Assembly: GCA_964035575.1 (NCBI GenBank)
Contig: OZ037859.1
Location: 1,426,001-1,490,000 of the forward strand
Length of the DNA: 64,000 nucleotides
Reading direction: 5' to 3'
Origin: Rhynchopus sp. YZ270_cl-10
Taxonomy: Eukaryota; Euglenozoa; Diplonemea; Diplonemida; Diplonemidae
The notes beneath the pieces are model-generated. The model had not been told where the DNA came from. It saw only the letters and a program-made list of their open reading frames with translations, and ran no database searches. Positions 1 through 10,392 of the stretch are shown one piece after another. Within the stretch, counting starts at the first letter, position 1; every line of letters starts with the position of its first letter. The translations under genes were made by a program, and so were the position numbers.

Positions 1-524
1 GGACATATTTGACACTTTTGGAAGTGTTTTTTTGGTGTTTTTAGGTCAAAAAAATGCCCAAGACGTCCCCAAGACATCCCCAAGACACTTTGCACACCCC
101 CTGTTACGGTCATATTTTTTTCGTTTTTTTGCCTGAAACCCCCAAAATACCCCTCCCGGACCCCACATAGTCCCGAATATCCATCACACACCCACTCAGA
201 GTGAGTAGAAGCACCCCAAAAAAAATATTTTTTAAAGCCCTAAAATTGTGCTTCAGTTTCGGCAGCATCCATGTTGAAGTTGAAGGGCTTTAAAAAATAT
301 TTTTTTTGGGGTGCTTCTACTCACTCTGAGTGGGTGTGTGATGGATATTCGGGACTATGTGGGGTCCGGGAGGGGTATTTTGGGGGTTTCAGGCAAAAAA
401 ACGAAAAAAATATGACCGTAACAGGGGGTGTGCAAAGTGTCTTGGGGATGTCTTGGGGACGTCTTGGGCATTTTTTTGACCTAAAAACACCAAAAAAACA
501 CTTCCAAAAGTGTCAAATATGTCC
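1..524. mobile_element. Large foldback palindrome, cut by the window edge
   Basis: Bases 1-240 and 285-524 are near-perfect reverse complements around a 44-bp spacer. Position i pairs with position 525-i. The arms hold no convincing coding sequence. This is the structure of a foldback or MITE-like element. The left end coincides with the window edge, so the element may extend further left and no target duplication can be judged. The sequence from 525 to about 845 is similar in texture (T-rich, with short inverted pieces), but I recognise nothing in it. Confidence 0.8.
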
Positions 525-844
525 AAAACAGGTTGGAATGGACTCACAGGCCACTTTTGGGGTATATTTGTGCCAAAGGAGGCTTTGTGATGTCAAAAAA
601 TATCCCGGTTTTTGATTTTTTTCTCGAAAAATCGCTATTTTGCCCAAAGTGGCCAAAACGTGAAAAAAGCCGTTTTTTCACTATTTTTTTCCATTTTTTT
701 GTATTCTGGGGTGGCTTCTGGGTCGTTTTTCGACCCACAGGCCCCCTGTGACCCACTCTGAGGGTGTTTTTCACCCGCAGTTGCCTTGGAGATGACCAGA
801 TAATGCCAAATGAATTTTCCGTGCGCAAAAAATGGCTGGAGTCG

Positions 845-1691
845 TACCCCCTAGGCATAGGTGCCCGCCGAGTCGTTTTTGGGCGAGTTGTCGGAACTTT
901 ACGATTTCACCTAACAACTCGCCCAAAAACTCGGACAACTCGGCCACAACTCGCCCTATACTCGGCACAACTCGGCCACAACTCGGCCACAACTCGCCCA
1001 TTTTTACAGGCAAAAACATACAGGGATGGGAGGTGACGTTGTAAGGTTACACACATGTAACGTTGGTACAACACATAATCTCAAGAAAAACAACCAGGGC
1101 TAAGGCCAAACGCCACTCATTACATGCACCTTGTCATATGACTAGTCATAGGTGGTAACTAGGTCGTGGTGGTCCATGGGCCACCGTGCACACTCACGGT
1201 TTTTGGTAATTGCTGGGGGGAATGGGATATACTCCGTACATGGATACCCACACAGAACACACGGTTCCCCAGACATCTGTCAGGCAATCACTGATTCACT
1301 TCACACAGGTCGGGCAGGCGCTGCCTGCCCATCCTCTTTTCCTGTCTGCTATCGATTCCAGGTTCACAACGTTCACACGTTTAGTCAAAATGCTTTGGGC
1401 GACGACTTCCTTTGGGATACACAAAACCACACAAAGCGCACATTCACAGACCAGCTGTGAAGCGTGGGATGCACAAGATAAAACGTGATGTGGTGTACCT
1501 GTGTACCTGTGTACCTGTGTACCTGTGTACCTGTGTACCTGTGTTTTTGTAGCCATAAAAAATCCCAAAAAAAAACAACTCGCCCAAAAAAAATGGGCGA
1601 GTTGTTGGCCGAATTTGGGCGAGTTGCCGAGTTGTTTTAACTCGCCGGGCACCTATGCCTAGGGGGGGGGGGGGGGGGGGGGGGGGGGGTA
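845..1691. mobile_element. MITE-like element with long terminal inverted repeats
   Basis: The left end TACCCCCTAGGCATAGG is repeated inverted at the right end, where the G run has expanded to nearly 30 G before a final TA. Inside the ends, both sides carry multiple inverted copies of an ACTCGCCC/GGGCGAGT motif (about 870-1000 and 1575-1645). A TA at each outer edge fits the TA target choice of Tc1/mariner-type elements, though family membership is inferred. The interior (about 1040-1490) has no recognisable transposase, so the element is probably non-autonomous. Confidence 0.65.
1493..1540. repeat. 8-bp tandem repeat, six units
   Basis: Six perfect copies of GTGTACCT lie inside the 845-1691 element. 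The motif resembles the GTGTACA unit of the array at 17557-17723. Confidence 0.9.
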
Positions 1692-1811
1692 GGTATACAA
1701 AAAAAGTACAAAAGAAGTACAAAAATTACACTTTATTTTTGGAGTTAGCCACACCAATGGAATATATTATGTGTAGTGACCTGCACCTTTCGTGAGGGCG
1801 CAACCCGTTCG

Positions 1812-1838
1812 TCTCTCTCTCTCTCTCTCTCTCTCTCT
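1812..1838. repeat. CT microsatellite
   Basis: An uninterrupted CT dinucleotide run. It lies in a 575-bp stretch (1692-2266) that otherwise holds only short dispersed repeats F2 and F4 and no gene I can support. Confidence 0.9.
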
Positions 1839-1977
1839 TTGTCATCTTTAACAATACCGTTCTGGGGTTATGGGTAGGGGAACACGGCAAATATGGCACT
1901 CAACTTCTCGTCTTGTAATGAAGATGACGTGCCTAACCGTGATATTCGTTATATTTTAGTAGTCTGTATCAGTGACT

Positions 1978-2025
1978 GCGCCTGCCGATGGACGGTGAGG
2001 GGTTTTGTACTTTCAACTCTTTGGT
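1978..2025 (+). repeat. Dispersed repeat F2, copy 1
   Basis: Matches the F2 pattern: CCTGCCGATG, then GGTGAGG, then a variant of TTTGCACTTTCAACT ending in a T-rich tract. Confidence 0.6.
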
Positions 2026-2203
2026 TTGTTTTGGTTTTTATTCTATACTTCGTCTTCACCGCCCCTTTTTGTGTTAAGCTCATACCAAACACAAGCAAAT
2101 GCCCAGTGCAATGCGGGTTCTCCCTTCTCACCCCCCCAAAGCAAAAAAGAACTAACACGATGAATGGATTACACAAAAAAACGACACATTTACCACCCCT
2201 TTC

Positions 2204-2255
2204 TTTTTTGAAAACTTGGTTGTAGTGTGGACACCCGAGGATGAGCTCTAGTATA
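2204..2255 (+). repeat. Dispersed repeat F4, copy 1
   Basis: Contains TTTTTTGAAAACTTGGTTG followed by GACACCCGAGGATGAGCTC. The same combination recurs near 21963-22015 and, on the minus strand, at 61249-61297. Confidence 0.65.
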
Positions 2256-2266
2256 ATACTTGTTTC

Positions 2267-2310
2267 CCGCCGATGAACGGCGGGGCGTTTGCACTTTCAA
2301 CTTCTCTTAG
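2267..2310 (+). repeat. Dispersed repeat F2, copy 2
   Basis: Carries CCGCCGATGAACGG and GCGTTTGCACTTTCAACTTC. It runs directly into the F1 copy that follows, so the two families can sit in tandem. Confidence 0.7.
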
Positions 2311-2394
2311 CGCAGCTGATGCTGTGCGACAACGAATATGATAAGGTGACTACGCACTAGATGCTTAGGGTCATCTTATAAACTTTTCTCTTTT
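2310..2394 (+). repeat. Dispersed hairpin element F1 upstream of the esterase gene
   Basis: A first hairpin, GCGCAGC-TGAT-GCTGTGC, is followed by AACGAATATGATAAGG. A second hairpin has arms related to TGACTAAGC and GCTTAGGGTCA, and the element ends ATAAACTTTTCTCTTTTT. It lies about 150 bp upstream of the ATG at 2543. The 3' end resembles a branch point plus pyrimidine tract; function is inferred. Confidence 0.75.
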
Positions 2395-2542
2395 TATTTG
2401 CAAACCCTCCCCAGTGGAGTTTGTGTTTACTGCCCCCCCCCCCCCCCTACCACAAAATACTTTTCTTTTCAAAGCTGCTACAGTGCCTTTCATCCTCCTC
2501 TTTGCTCAATTACACATAACGCATAAACATTTACACAAAATT

Positions 2543-3922
2543 ATGCCAAAATATGACAGTCTAGATGACCATATCGAGGACCCAGGCATTCCGCAGGAGA
2601 TGTGTGCATCAGAGCTTGCCTCTGCTGGGGTGTGCCTGCCTCATAAAACGGACGCTAAATTTTCCGACAACCAGAACACCCCACCGCCTTTCACCTCTTC
2701 CTCTTCCACCACCCATTCCGCACGCTGTACGCCTGCACGCTCTGTGACGTCGTGGCGCTGTGCATTGACAGTACTGTTTTCGCTTCTCGTTGCGTTTGTC
2801 CCTACTGTGGTGATGTACATAGTGTGCAGGGAAGAGTTGAGAGACTCCTCGTCACCTCATTGGAACCATGACCAGAAGGCGCTGGCTATAGAACTGCAGG
2901 CGATTGATGGGTGGCGCTTTAAGGATATATTCTTGGCATATCTAGCAGCCAACGGGACCATGCGGAATGACACCAAGGTACGCACCCCAGCCACCTCTGC
3001 GCTTTGTACGAACAATGCAGATGTCTTCCCAGGCGCAGTGTACCAAAACGGCACAGTAAACGACACGAGATGGGAGCCGGACGCGTGCACCCTAAAGCAC
3101 TTCAGCGTATCAGAAGGGCGGGAGTGTCTGCGGCAGGGCAAACAGAGGTTTGCCTTCTTCGGTGACTCCCTCATGGACGGGGTAGCGATTGGGTTTGGGC
3201 AGAAGTCGAACCTCACGATGGTGCGCTATGATCTAGAGGAGGTAGGCGATATGCACTCCCGCTACAATAACGCATGGTTTCTGGACAACATGACCGAACC
3301 GATCGCAGAATTCTACTGGACGCAATCCGCCTTTTTGATGGACCCAAGCGACGCCACAGCACGCCCCAACGCTTCCCACGCATTGCGCTCTGCAGATGTC
3401 ATTGTCCTCCACCACAGTCTCTGGGATATGTCTTTGACCTGCCGTGGTGTCATTTCATTTTACAAAGCACTCAAACGGCGTATCCACACTTACCAACGCA
3501 CGGCAAAGCCTGGTGCACGGATCATTGTCTTTGACTTGCATTGGTTGTTTCCGGGCAGGTGTGTGGTGAAGTATGGACTGGAGGGTAGGTGCTTCAGGTG
3601 GAACCGTCTTGACAAGACTGTCGCATATCGTGAAGCGCTGCGCCTGGCTGCAGCGTGCACCGGGGTCGAGCTGTACAGCAACATCGGGATATACAAAGCG
3701 ATGCCCCAGTTCACGCGAGACGGAGTGCACTTCGAAGTGCCCCCAGTCATGAACCTAGAATCCGATGTCTTTATGAACGGCATCTGCCGCCGAGGCAACA
3801 GCCCCCCCATGACCTTTGTCCAACCTGAACACTACGGCTGCAACGAAGACACCATGATCGACAAATGGATTTCCCACCCACGAACCCTAGTATGTCCGAA
3901 GCAAACACGCTATGAATATTAA
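2543..3922 (+). CDS. Type II membrane SGNH/PC-esterase (TBL/CASD1-like)
   Basis: The 459-residue protein starts at the ATG of MPKYDS. The reading frame is open 129 bp further upstream through a poly-C tract, but that part looks non-coding. One transmembrane segment (about 73-95) follows a Ser/Thr-rich cytoplasmic tail. The rest should be lumenal and has at least seven Asn-X-Ser/Thr sites. The lumenal domain has the order typical of PC-esterases: a W-x-P-x-x-C-x-L block (177-184), a CL-x-x-GK stretch, the nucleophile motif FFGDSL (205-210), DVIVLHHSLWD (285-295) and a C-terminal catalytic D-x-x-H (D393, H396). Family members add or remove O-acetyl groups on glycans in the Golgi; the substrate here is unknown. 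The gene is intronless and lies 264 bp before the kinase gene. Confidence 0.8.
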   Translation: MPKYDSLDDHIEDPGIPQEMCASELASAGVCLPHKTDAKFSDNQNTPPPFTSSSSTTHSARCTPARSVTSWRCALTVLFSLLVAFVPTVVMYIVCREELRDSSSPHWNHDQKALAIELQAIDGWRFKDIFLAYLAANGTMRNDTKVRTPATSALCTNNADVFPGAVYQNGTVNDTRWEPDACTLKHFSVSEGRECLRQGKQRFAFFGDSLMDGVAIGFGQKSNLTMVRYDLEEVGDMHSRYNNAWFLDNMTEPIAEFYWTQSAFLMDPSDATARPNASHALRSADVIVLHHSLWDMSLTCRGVISFYKALKRRIHTYQRTAKPGARIIVFDLHWLFPGRCVVKYGLEGRCFRWNRLDKTVAYREALRLAAACTGVELYSNIGIYKAMPQFTRDGVHFEVPPVMNLESDVFMNGICRRGNSPPMTFVQPEHYGCNEDTMIDKWISHPRTLVCPKQTRYEY

Positions 3923-4186
3923 GGGGAAGTTGGGGAGAGGTGGAAGGCACGATAAGTTAGGGGGTGGGAGGGAGGGGGGGGGGGGTGATTCATTGTCCTT
4001 TACGGGGCGTTTTTTTTTTTTTAAACCGAGCCATTGAGAAAAAACCCCCTTTTTTTTTATTCCGCAAACCCGTAAACGGGTTTTACAAAATAGTACATTG
4101 TCCCGAAACACCATCTTCAGGCATTTCTTCCCTACCCCTCATACGGGGTTTCTATTTCCCCTGTTTTATCTTTTTCTCGCTTTACA

Positions 4187-6136
4187 ATGGGGAACAGTCC
4201 TTCGCGCAAGAAATCGGGTGTTGAGTTTGATGATTTGCATCAGTACTATGAGAAGGCCGAGAAAGTGGGCACGCATTGGTGCGTGAAGAACAACAAGGTG
4301 GTGGTGCAGCGGAGCGATACTGTGGAGGTCGTCAACAACTACCGGGTGCTCGGGCAGCTTGGGAAGGGGCGCTACGGCGAGGTGTATTTGTGTACATGCA
4401 ACAAGCGGAAGAAGTCTTCCCTGTTTGGCGGGTGTCTGGATGCAGGGGACGAGGCGCAGGGGCAGAATATGTTTGCAATGAAGGTTGTGCGGCGCCAGCA
4501 CAGCACGACCCAAGAGTTCAAGATCCTGATGAAGGTACAGCACCCAGGCATCGTCACGCTTGTGGAGTACATCGACGACGTGCAGGACCCCTTTGTCTAT
4601 CTCATCTTCGAGCACCTAGAGGGCGGTACCATCGGTGAGTGCACCAACTACGGCACCCTCGTGAGCGGCGTGTATGAGGAGAGCCGTGCCATCCCCCTCT
4701 TCGTGCAGATCCTCGAGGCCCTCACCCACCTCCACGCAATGGGCGTCTTTCACAGAGACATCAAGCCGGAGAACGTCGTCTTTGCGTCGCCCTCAAGGCA
4801 GCAGGTGAAGCTCATCGACTTCGGCGAGTCGCGCATGCTTGTGAACGCAAAGGGTGGTCTAGCAGAGGAGTCGTCGCGATGCACAAAGGGCACACCCTTC
4901 TTCATGGCGTGCGAAGCGCTCTCAGGGAAGAAGTTCCCCGACAAAGAGGGCGACACGTGGGCAGTGGGGGTGCTCTTCTACCTGCTGCTTGTGGGGAATG
5001 TGCCGTTTGGGTCTGGTGAGTCGAGCACCATCCGTCTGCACGACTGCATCCAGACGCAGAAGCTGAAGTTCCCCGCAGAGCAAGGGCTCTCCGACGGTGC
5101 GAAGTTTGTCCTCACAGGCATGCTCGACAGAGATATCTCGCGCCGCTTTACCCTGCCCTTCGTGCTGAACCATGAGTGGATGAAGGGCGGCAAGGGCCAG
5201 GTCGCACTTTTCGAGTCCACAAACCACCAGGTGGCGCCGTCACCGCTGGAGAACCCGCTAATCCTGAACTCGTCGTTCAGGTCAGGGCAGGGACCACACT
5301 CGCCGTATCGGAAGAGCTACCCACGGCAGTCGTTTACTGACACGCCGGAGTTTGGCAGTATGAAGTGTTCGCCTGGGCTGCAGACGTTGTTGCTAGACCC
5401 CCTGCCTGAGTGCACTACGATGCGCGATGTGTGCAGCACGTCCCTGCGTGGGGAGAGCCTATGCGAGTCGCATCTGGGGTCCATGCTGCTGTGTACGAAG
5501 CGGATGCTCATCTGCGACGACCAGCCACAGCTCAGGTCCATGCTTATGAAGTTCCTCGACTTGGCAAAGGTGTCGACGGTGCCTCTCGAATACGTTGAGT
5601 CGCACACGGGGGAGACTGCCATTGAGCAGGTCCTGGAGAGCGCTGGCATGGGCGAGGCCTTCGACCTTGTCATCATGGATATCTACCCATACGCTGCAAG
5701 AGACCAGAACGGTTTGGACCTGCTCTCGCAGCTGAGGGATATTGAGCACGACCGTGGCATGTCACCTACGCCGGTCCTCTTGTCCACAACACAAGGCGAA
5801 GAGCCCGAGAACATGCTTGAACGTGCACATGAGCTTGATGCCGGATTTCTCTACAAGCCTTTCAGTCCTGCCCAAGCCTGCGATATCCTGAAGCACCTTG
5901 GCCTCAGGTGCAAGGAGCTCAGCTCAGCAGACGCCCTACGTGTCGTGAGAGACACCCACATTGCCGACTCGCACTACGTCGAAAACGCAATCGCCAGGCC
6001 AGGCACAATATGCACAGCCTACTCCTGCATGATGAAGGCCTCAGAGACGTCCGCCTACGTCGACATGCCAGACAACATCACCGACGACGTCACATCCAAC
6101 TCGTCAAGGACAAACACACTAGGCGGTCTGCTGTAG
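4187..6136 (+). CDS. Ser/Thr protein kinase fused to a response-regulator receiver domain
   Basis: The 649-residue protein begins MGNSPS, an N-myristoylation consensus (Gly2, Ser6), so membrane attachment is likely. The kinase domain (about 52-332) has the glycine loop GKGRYGEV (59-66), the ATP-binding lysine K99 in AMK, HRD (189-191), DFG (211-213) and an APE-like ACE. An insert after the loop and the overall pattern resemble the CaMKK/SNF1 part of the kinome. A Ser/Pro-rich linker follows. Residues 438-570 form a receiver domain: the acidic pair in ICDDQ, phospho-acceptor D498 in VIMDIY, a Ser/Thr in LLST and K557 in YKPF. All key residues are present, so both halves look active. I see no histidine kinase domain in this protein; the phosphate donor would be a separate protein. 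Intronless. Confidence 0.88.
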   Translation: MGNSPSRKKSGVEFDDLHQYYEKAEKVGTHWCVKNNKVVVQRSDTVEVVNNYRVLGQLGKGRYGEVYLCTCNKRKKSSLFGGCLDAGDEAQGQNMFAMKVVRRQHSTTQEFKILMKVQHPGIVTLVEYIDDVQDPFVYLIFEHLEGGTIGECTNYGTLVSGVYEESRAIPLFVQILEALTHLHAMGVFHRDIKPENVVFASPSRQQVKLIDFGESRMLVNAKGGLAEESSRCTKGTPFFMACEALSGKKFPDKEGDTWAVGVLFYLLLVGNVPFGSGESSTIRLHDCIQTQKLKFPAEQGLSDGAKFVLTGMLDRDISRRFTLPFVLNHEWMKGGKGQVALFESTNHQVAPSPLENPLILNSSFRSGQGPHSPYRKSYPRQSFTDTPEFGSMKCSPGLQTLLLDPLPECTTMRDVCSTSLRGESLCESHLGSMLLCTKRMLICDDQPQLRSMLMKFLDLAKVSTVPLEYVESHTGETAIEQVLESAGMGEAFDLVIMDIYPYAARDQNGLDLLSQLRDIEHDRGMSPTPVLLSTTQGEEPENMLERAHELDAGFLYKPFSPAQACDILKHLGLRCKELSSADALRVVRDTHIADSHYVENAIARPGTICTAYSCMMKASETSAYVDMPDNITDDVTSNSSRTNTLGGLL

Positions 6137-6586
6137 AATAAATGCTCTACTTATCGTGTCTTTCAAGCGAATTTTCAAATTAAAAGACAAACAAAAACAA
6201 ACAAACGCAGATTTAAAATGTGCCTGGCAATGTTAATTTGTGCCGATAGACATCGTTGTTCGAGGGCACTCAAGGCGCGCCTCACCCTTCTGCAACGAGA
6301 CCCTTGCCACACAGATAGCAATTGTATATAACTTCCGTTTCCGCGAAGTGCAACCCTATATGATGTTGTACTCTTATTTCCACAACCTTTTTTTTATATT
6401 GCTTTTTATGATTACCTGCAGTGTTGGCGATAGTGCATGCACACCACTCAGGCGGTGAGGGAGATTTTCCCTGTTCTTGTCAACTACACGAATGGAACAC
6501 ATCTCCCCGCTCTTGTGTGGTGTTTTGTTTTTGCTCTTGTCATCTTTACTTTATGTTTTGTTGTTGTCTGTTTTTTCTATTTTTAG
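6137..6586. other. Intergenic, no feature recognised
   Basis: The stretch after the kinase stop starts A-rich and becomes T-rich. I see no gene, hairpin or repeat I can support before the F2 copy that follows. Confidence 0.6.
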
Positions 6587-6640
6587 TGCCTGCGCTTGCC
6601 GATGAACGATGAGGCGTTTTGCACTTCCAACTCCTCTTTT
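6587..6640 (+). repeat. Dispersed repeat F2, copy 3
   Basis: TGCCTGCGCTTGCCGATGAA, then GATGAGGCG and TTTTGCACTTCCAACTCC, then a T-rich tract. This is one of the best-preserved F2 copies. Confidence 0.75.
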
Positions 6641-6745
6641 CTTTATTTTCATATCGCTGTCCACGGACACCTCCTACTGCAAAGCTCACTCCTTCCATTT
6701 GCTCTCTTTTAAGCATCTCTGTAAGAAAAATGGTGTTTCTGGAGG

Positions 6746-6862
6746 TACCCTAATATTCGCCCCTGGTTGCCCCAATTCGCGCCAATTCGCGTTTTGTACT
6801 TAGCCGTTTTTTCGCGAAAAAAAACGCTAATTGGCGCGAATTGGCGCGACACGATTAGGGTA
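6746..6862. mobile_element. Short foldback MITE (117 bp)
   Basis: Ends are TACCCTAAT and ATTAGGGTA. The interior carries AATTCGCGCCAATTCGCG and its reverse complement with GCGAATTGGCGCG repeats. A third piece of the same motif follows at 6868-6885, outside the element. Confidence 0.6.
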
Positions 6863-7254
6863 TGAAATTCGCGCCAATTAGCGTTTTTTTCCCCAGGTAG
6901 GGACCTGGTGGTGCCGAAATTCCCCAGCCAAAATTGGTCGCAAAATCGGCCGATTTTTCAAAAATCTCAAAAAAAAAAAATTTTTTTTTTTTTTTTTTCA
7001 CAAGTGTTCAGGGCCTTCAACGTGTCGAAGTTAAGCCTTAACTTCGACAACTTTTTTATTTTGGTTTTTTTTTTTGTCGAAGTTCGACAAATCTAAAAAA
7101 AATATGGGATTTTGGCAAAATCCTTTTATCTCTGACCGAGTTACAGGGTGGTCCACGGGAGAAACTCGGTTCAGGGTTTTAACTTTAACATTCTCCTGTG
7201 ATCCACTGTGACCATTTGGACGGAGCTCGTAGAACTCAACGAGGAGTGAGCCAG

Positions 7255-7325
7255 GCAAAAGTAGCGTACCGTGCGCCTGCGGCGCAAGCAGGCATCCCAC
7301 CCTTCCCATGCCATAGTTTGGCTGT
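7255..7325 (+). repeat. Dispersed repeat F7, copy 1
   Basis: About 70 bp around AGCGTACCGTGCGCCTGCGG. It is found again in reverse orientation at 23059-23130 with only scattered differences. Confidence 0.75.
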
Positions 7326-7533
7326 AAATAAAGCGCCATGGTATGCGCAATATTTGAAACGTTGCGTACCGTGTTACTGATAAGACAGGTATACCCACTA
7401 CGGCTTGTGGATCACCAGTGGCTACAAAGCTACCAATGCTGCTTGTGTTGAAATACACGTGTGTGGGACAGTTTTCAAAAATGACCAAAACCTATATAAA
7501 CCCCCTGAGAGCTTCTCCCTGTGATTTGCTGCA

Positions 7534-7558
7534 CCCGCGCGCGCGAAGCGCGCGCGGG
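7534..7558. repeat. CpG-rich hairpin
   Basis: CCCGCGCGCGC and its complement are separated by GAA. Related GCGCGC palindromes occur at about 12010, 22663 and 29270, always in repeat-rich noncoding DNA. Confidence 0.7.
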
Positions 7559-7627
7559 CTCGGGGAGGTCTTTTTTTTTTACTTCGACAAAACTGTGGAC
7601 AGGCTTTGTCGATGGTTGAAGGCCCTG

Positions 7628-8236
7628 CAAGTGTTTTTGAGGCCTGCTCACTACACCCTAGGCACCCTTCTGAGACCAAAAAGTCAAAAAAAGCATGAAT
7701 TGGGCTGTTTTGAGCATCTAGAGTTTATTCCCCGGCCATTTTCTGTACCACCAGTGCACTTTGTATGGGCCAGCGCCTTGTCGAAAAATCGAAAAATCGA
7801 AAAAAAAAAAAAATCCGAAAATTTTTTTCACAAGTGTTTTTGAGGCCTGCTCACTACACCCTAGGTACCCTTCTGGGACCAAAAAGTCAAAAAAAGCAAG
7901 AATTGGGCTGTTTTGAGCATCTAGAGTTTATTCCCCGGCCATTTTCTGCACCACCAGTGCATTTTGTATGGGCCAGCGCCTTGTCGAAAAATCGAAAAAT
8001 CTCAAAAAAAAAAAAATTCCTAATTTTTTTTCACAAGTGTTTTTGAGGCCTGCTCACTACACCCTAGGCACCCTTCTGAGACCAAAAAGTCAAAAAAAGC
8101 AAGAATTGGGCTGTTTTGAGCATCTAGAGTTTATTCCCCAGCCATTTTCTGCACCACCAGTGCACTTTGTATGGGCCAGCGCCTTGTCAAAAAATCGAAA
8201 AATCTCAAAAAAAAAAATTTTTTTTTCGGGAAAATT
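7628..8236 (+). repeat. 203-bp tandem repeat, three copies
   Basis: Units begin CAAGTGTTTTTGAGGCCTGC at 7628, 7831 and 8034, giving an exact 203-bp period twice. Copies differ by a few substitutions and by the length of a poly-A/poly-T junction. Each unit contains a partial open frame, but the frame bias is explained by the repeat and not by coding. Confidence 0.92.
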
Positions 8237-10392
8237 TCGACCACTGAGGTGGGTCTTTGGGCACCAAAAAATCTGTGGTTACACAAAACACACTTCTGTG
8301 TACAAGCCTACACCAATACAGTGGTAATACAAGGCGATTTTTGACCAAAAAAAAATTTTTTTTTTCGCCCAAAATCGGGCGTGGTACGTCATAAAATGGC
8401 CCAAAAAATCCAAGGAAAACCTTCGATTGGGCAAATTATGAAAAAAATTTTCAAGTCAAATTTTCAACCAAAATACGGTCATTTTGTTCACACAGTGATT
8501 CTACGTCATGCTAGCTTCCTGTGCAGAACTCCAGCAATTCACCAATGCCGGCATCTATCTTTCCATTATCGCCATTGCACTTCGTTCACGCCATTGCACT
8601 TCGGTCATTTTGTGCATACCCTGTGACTGTGGTGGCTAGAGAACACGCACATGCAGACCCGTTCCTTGCAATTTCCAGTGTTGTGTTTATCAATGCATGC
8701 ATCCAGAGGACCTCTGGTTTACGAAATCGTAGGCACTCCTGTGCAAAAATGAAGTCGGTTTTTGACCCAAAATCGGGGTGGGTGGGCCATAATTTGCTCC
8801 AAATTTGGCCGAAAATTGGGATTTTTCTGAAAATTTTCATTGTGCCCAGCAAAAATCCTTGATTTTTTGAAGAATTTTCCAAAAAATATGCTATACCCCC
8901 TATGACTGGACCCAACTCCCCTCACCCTTTTTTTCCCCTAAAAAAGCCCCCAAAATTCCTACCATTTTTACCATTTTTACCATTTTTGACCAATTTAGGG
9001 TACCTCCTCTATCCACGATAGTAGTCTGCAATCAACCAAAACTTTTGATCTTGCTGTCCAACCTTCCCAAACACCAAAAAGCTAGCACAGCATTTTTTTT
9101 ATTTGAGTTAGGATAGTTGTACTGGGGCTTTCTTATACACTTTTTTTTCTTTGCCTCCAGCATATTATTTCTGAGTTCAAAATAAGAGAAGTGCACTGCC
9201 TGTATGGCAACAACGACACGGTGGCCTCGTGTGTTGTGAAAATGGCACCAACCGAGACACGGTCCCAGGTTTACTGGATAGAACAAAATAAGCAGTCACA
9301 TGCCTCGGCAGCGGAAGGTAAGAAAGTCAGCCCTGACTCGAAACATCATGTTGCCATGTTAGCTTTTTGTGGGGGTGGGTAAACCCTCATACCCCTGTTG
9401 CACATCTTTATACCGTAAGAGTAACAAACCTGGGACGCTTTTGGATTTTTTAAACTGGGGACATTGTTCCATTCGTCCCAGGAAAACAGTAGGCCAACTG
9501 TTGGCGATTTTGTAGTTCCAGCTCTCTCGCATCGTGTATCTTATCCTCCTTATTCCACGGCTGGTTCATCGGTTCGATCGACACCGATGTTTACAAGGAT
9601 ACTTTGGGCCTGTTCTGACCCCCTGCCGTGCAACCAGCCGCAGCCCACACCACAAGGAAAACTGCCCAATACTTCTGGGACCTAACAAAACTGGGACAAT
9701 TGGGGGAAATCTGAAACTTGGTACATTTTTTTCGTCCAGAAATAGTTGCTTTTACGGTATATCGAGCTGCGTTTCAACTACTTCTTTTAGGTCGTCTGTT
9801 TATAATCATCCCTTCCCTCATATCAGAAAGTGTTGCTGTAGGACGTCAGGTCGTATTCGCGGCACCTACCTTGTCTTTGCGTTGCACTGGCAAAAGGCAG
9901 ACTGCTGAGGATACGTATCCGCTCGAGGCGCGAAGTCTGTTGTGCTCATGTCCTCATTAAGTATCACTCCTTCGGGTTGCGGTCTTTGTGAGGCGTGTGT
10001 ATCTCAGATTAGTTTACGTAGGCGCACAATAGCGGTCTGGGCGACATATCTGCTTATTCGTTTGCATATTGCTTTTTTTCAAAATCCAAAAAGCGCGCGC
10101 GCAAAACGCCAACCAAGAAAAAAATTGTACCCTTCCGTGAAAAAAGGTAAAAAAAAGACGTCACGTACGTCACATATCACGTACCCAGCTTTTGGGGGAA
10201 AGGTACGTTTTTTTTTTTTTTTTTTTTTGTTACGGGCGTTCTACACGGTGGGATCGTAAGAACATTACGGGCGTCATGACGTCGTAATTACGAGGATCTC
10301 GACGATGTCATGACGGGCACCCTCGTCAATGACCTCCCCAGCCCGATTTTGGGTACGAGTCCACCATGCACCCATGCTCTTTATTATTTGTT
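8237..10392. other. Intergenic, repeat-like, no gene recognised
   Basis: AT-rich sequence with two related CCCAAAATCGGG blocks (about 8368 and 8768), several GGGAC-containing pieces (9428-9740) and a T run at 10208-10228. I found no coding frame with protein-like composition. Confidence 0.5.

Noticed and set aside
2414-2542. Upstream extension of the esterase start
   Set aside because: The extra 43 codons run through a poly-C tract and AT-rich leader; MPKYDS at 2543 begins the plausible protein.
7418-8327. Three similar 90-140 codon frames
   Set aside because: They are the 203-bp tandem repeat read in the same phase, with frame ends set by poly-A joints.
9540-9600. GGTTCGATCGACACC-like tRNA T-arm resemblance
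   Set aside because: No matching acceptor, D or anticodon arms can be drawn around it. No tRNA gene was found in the window.
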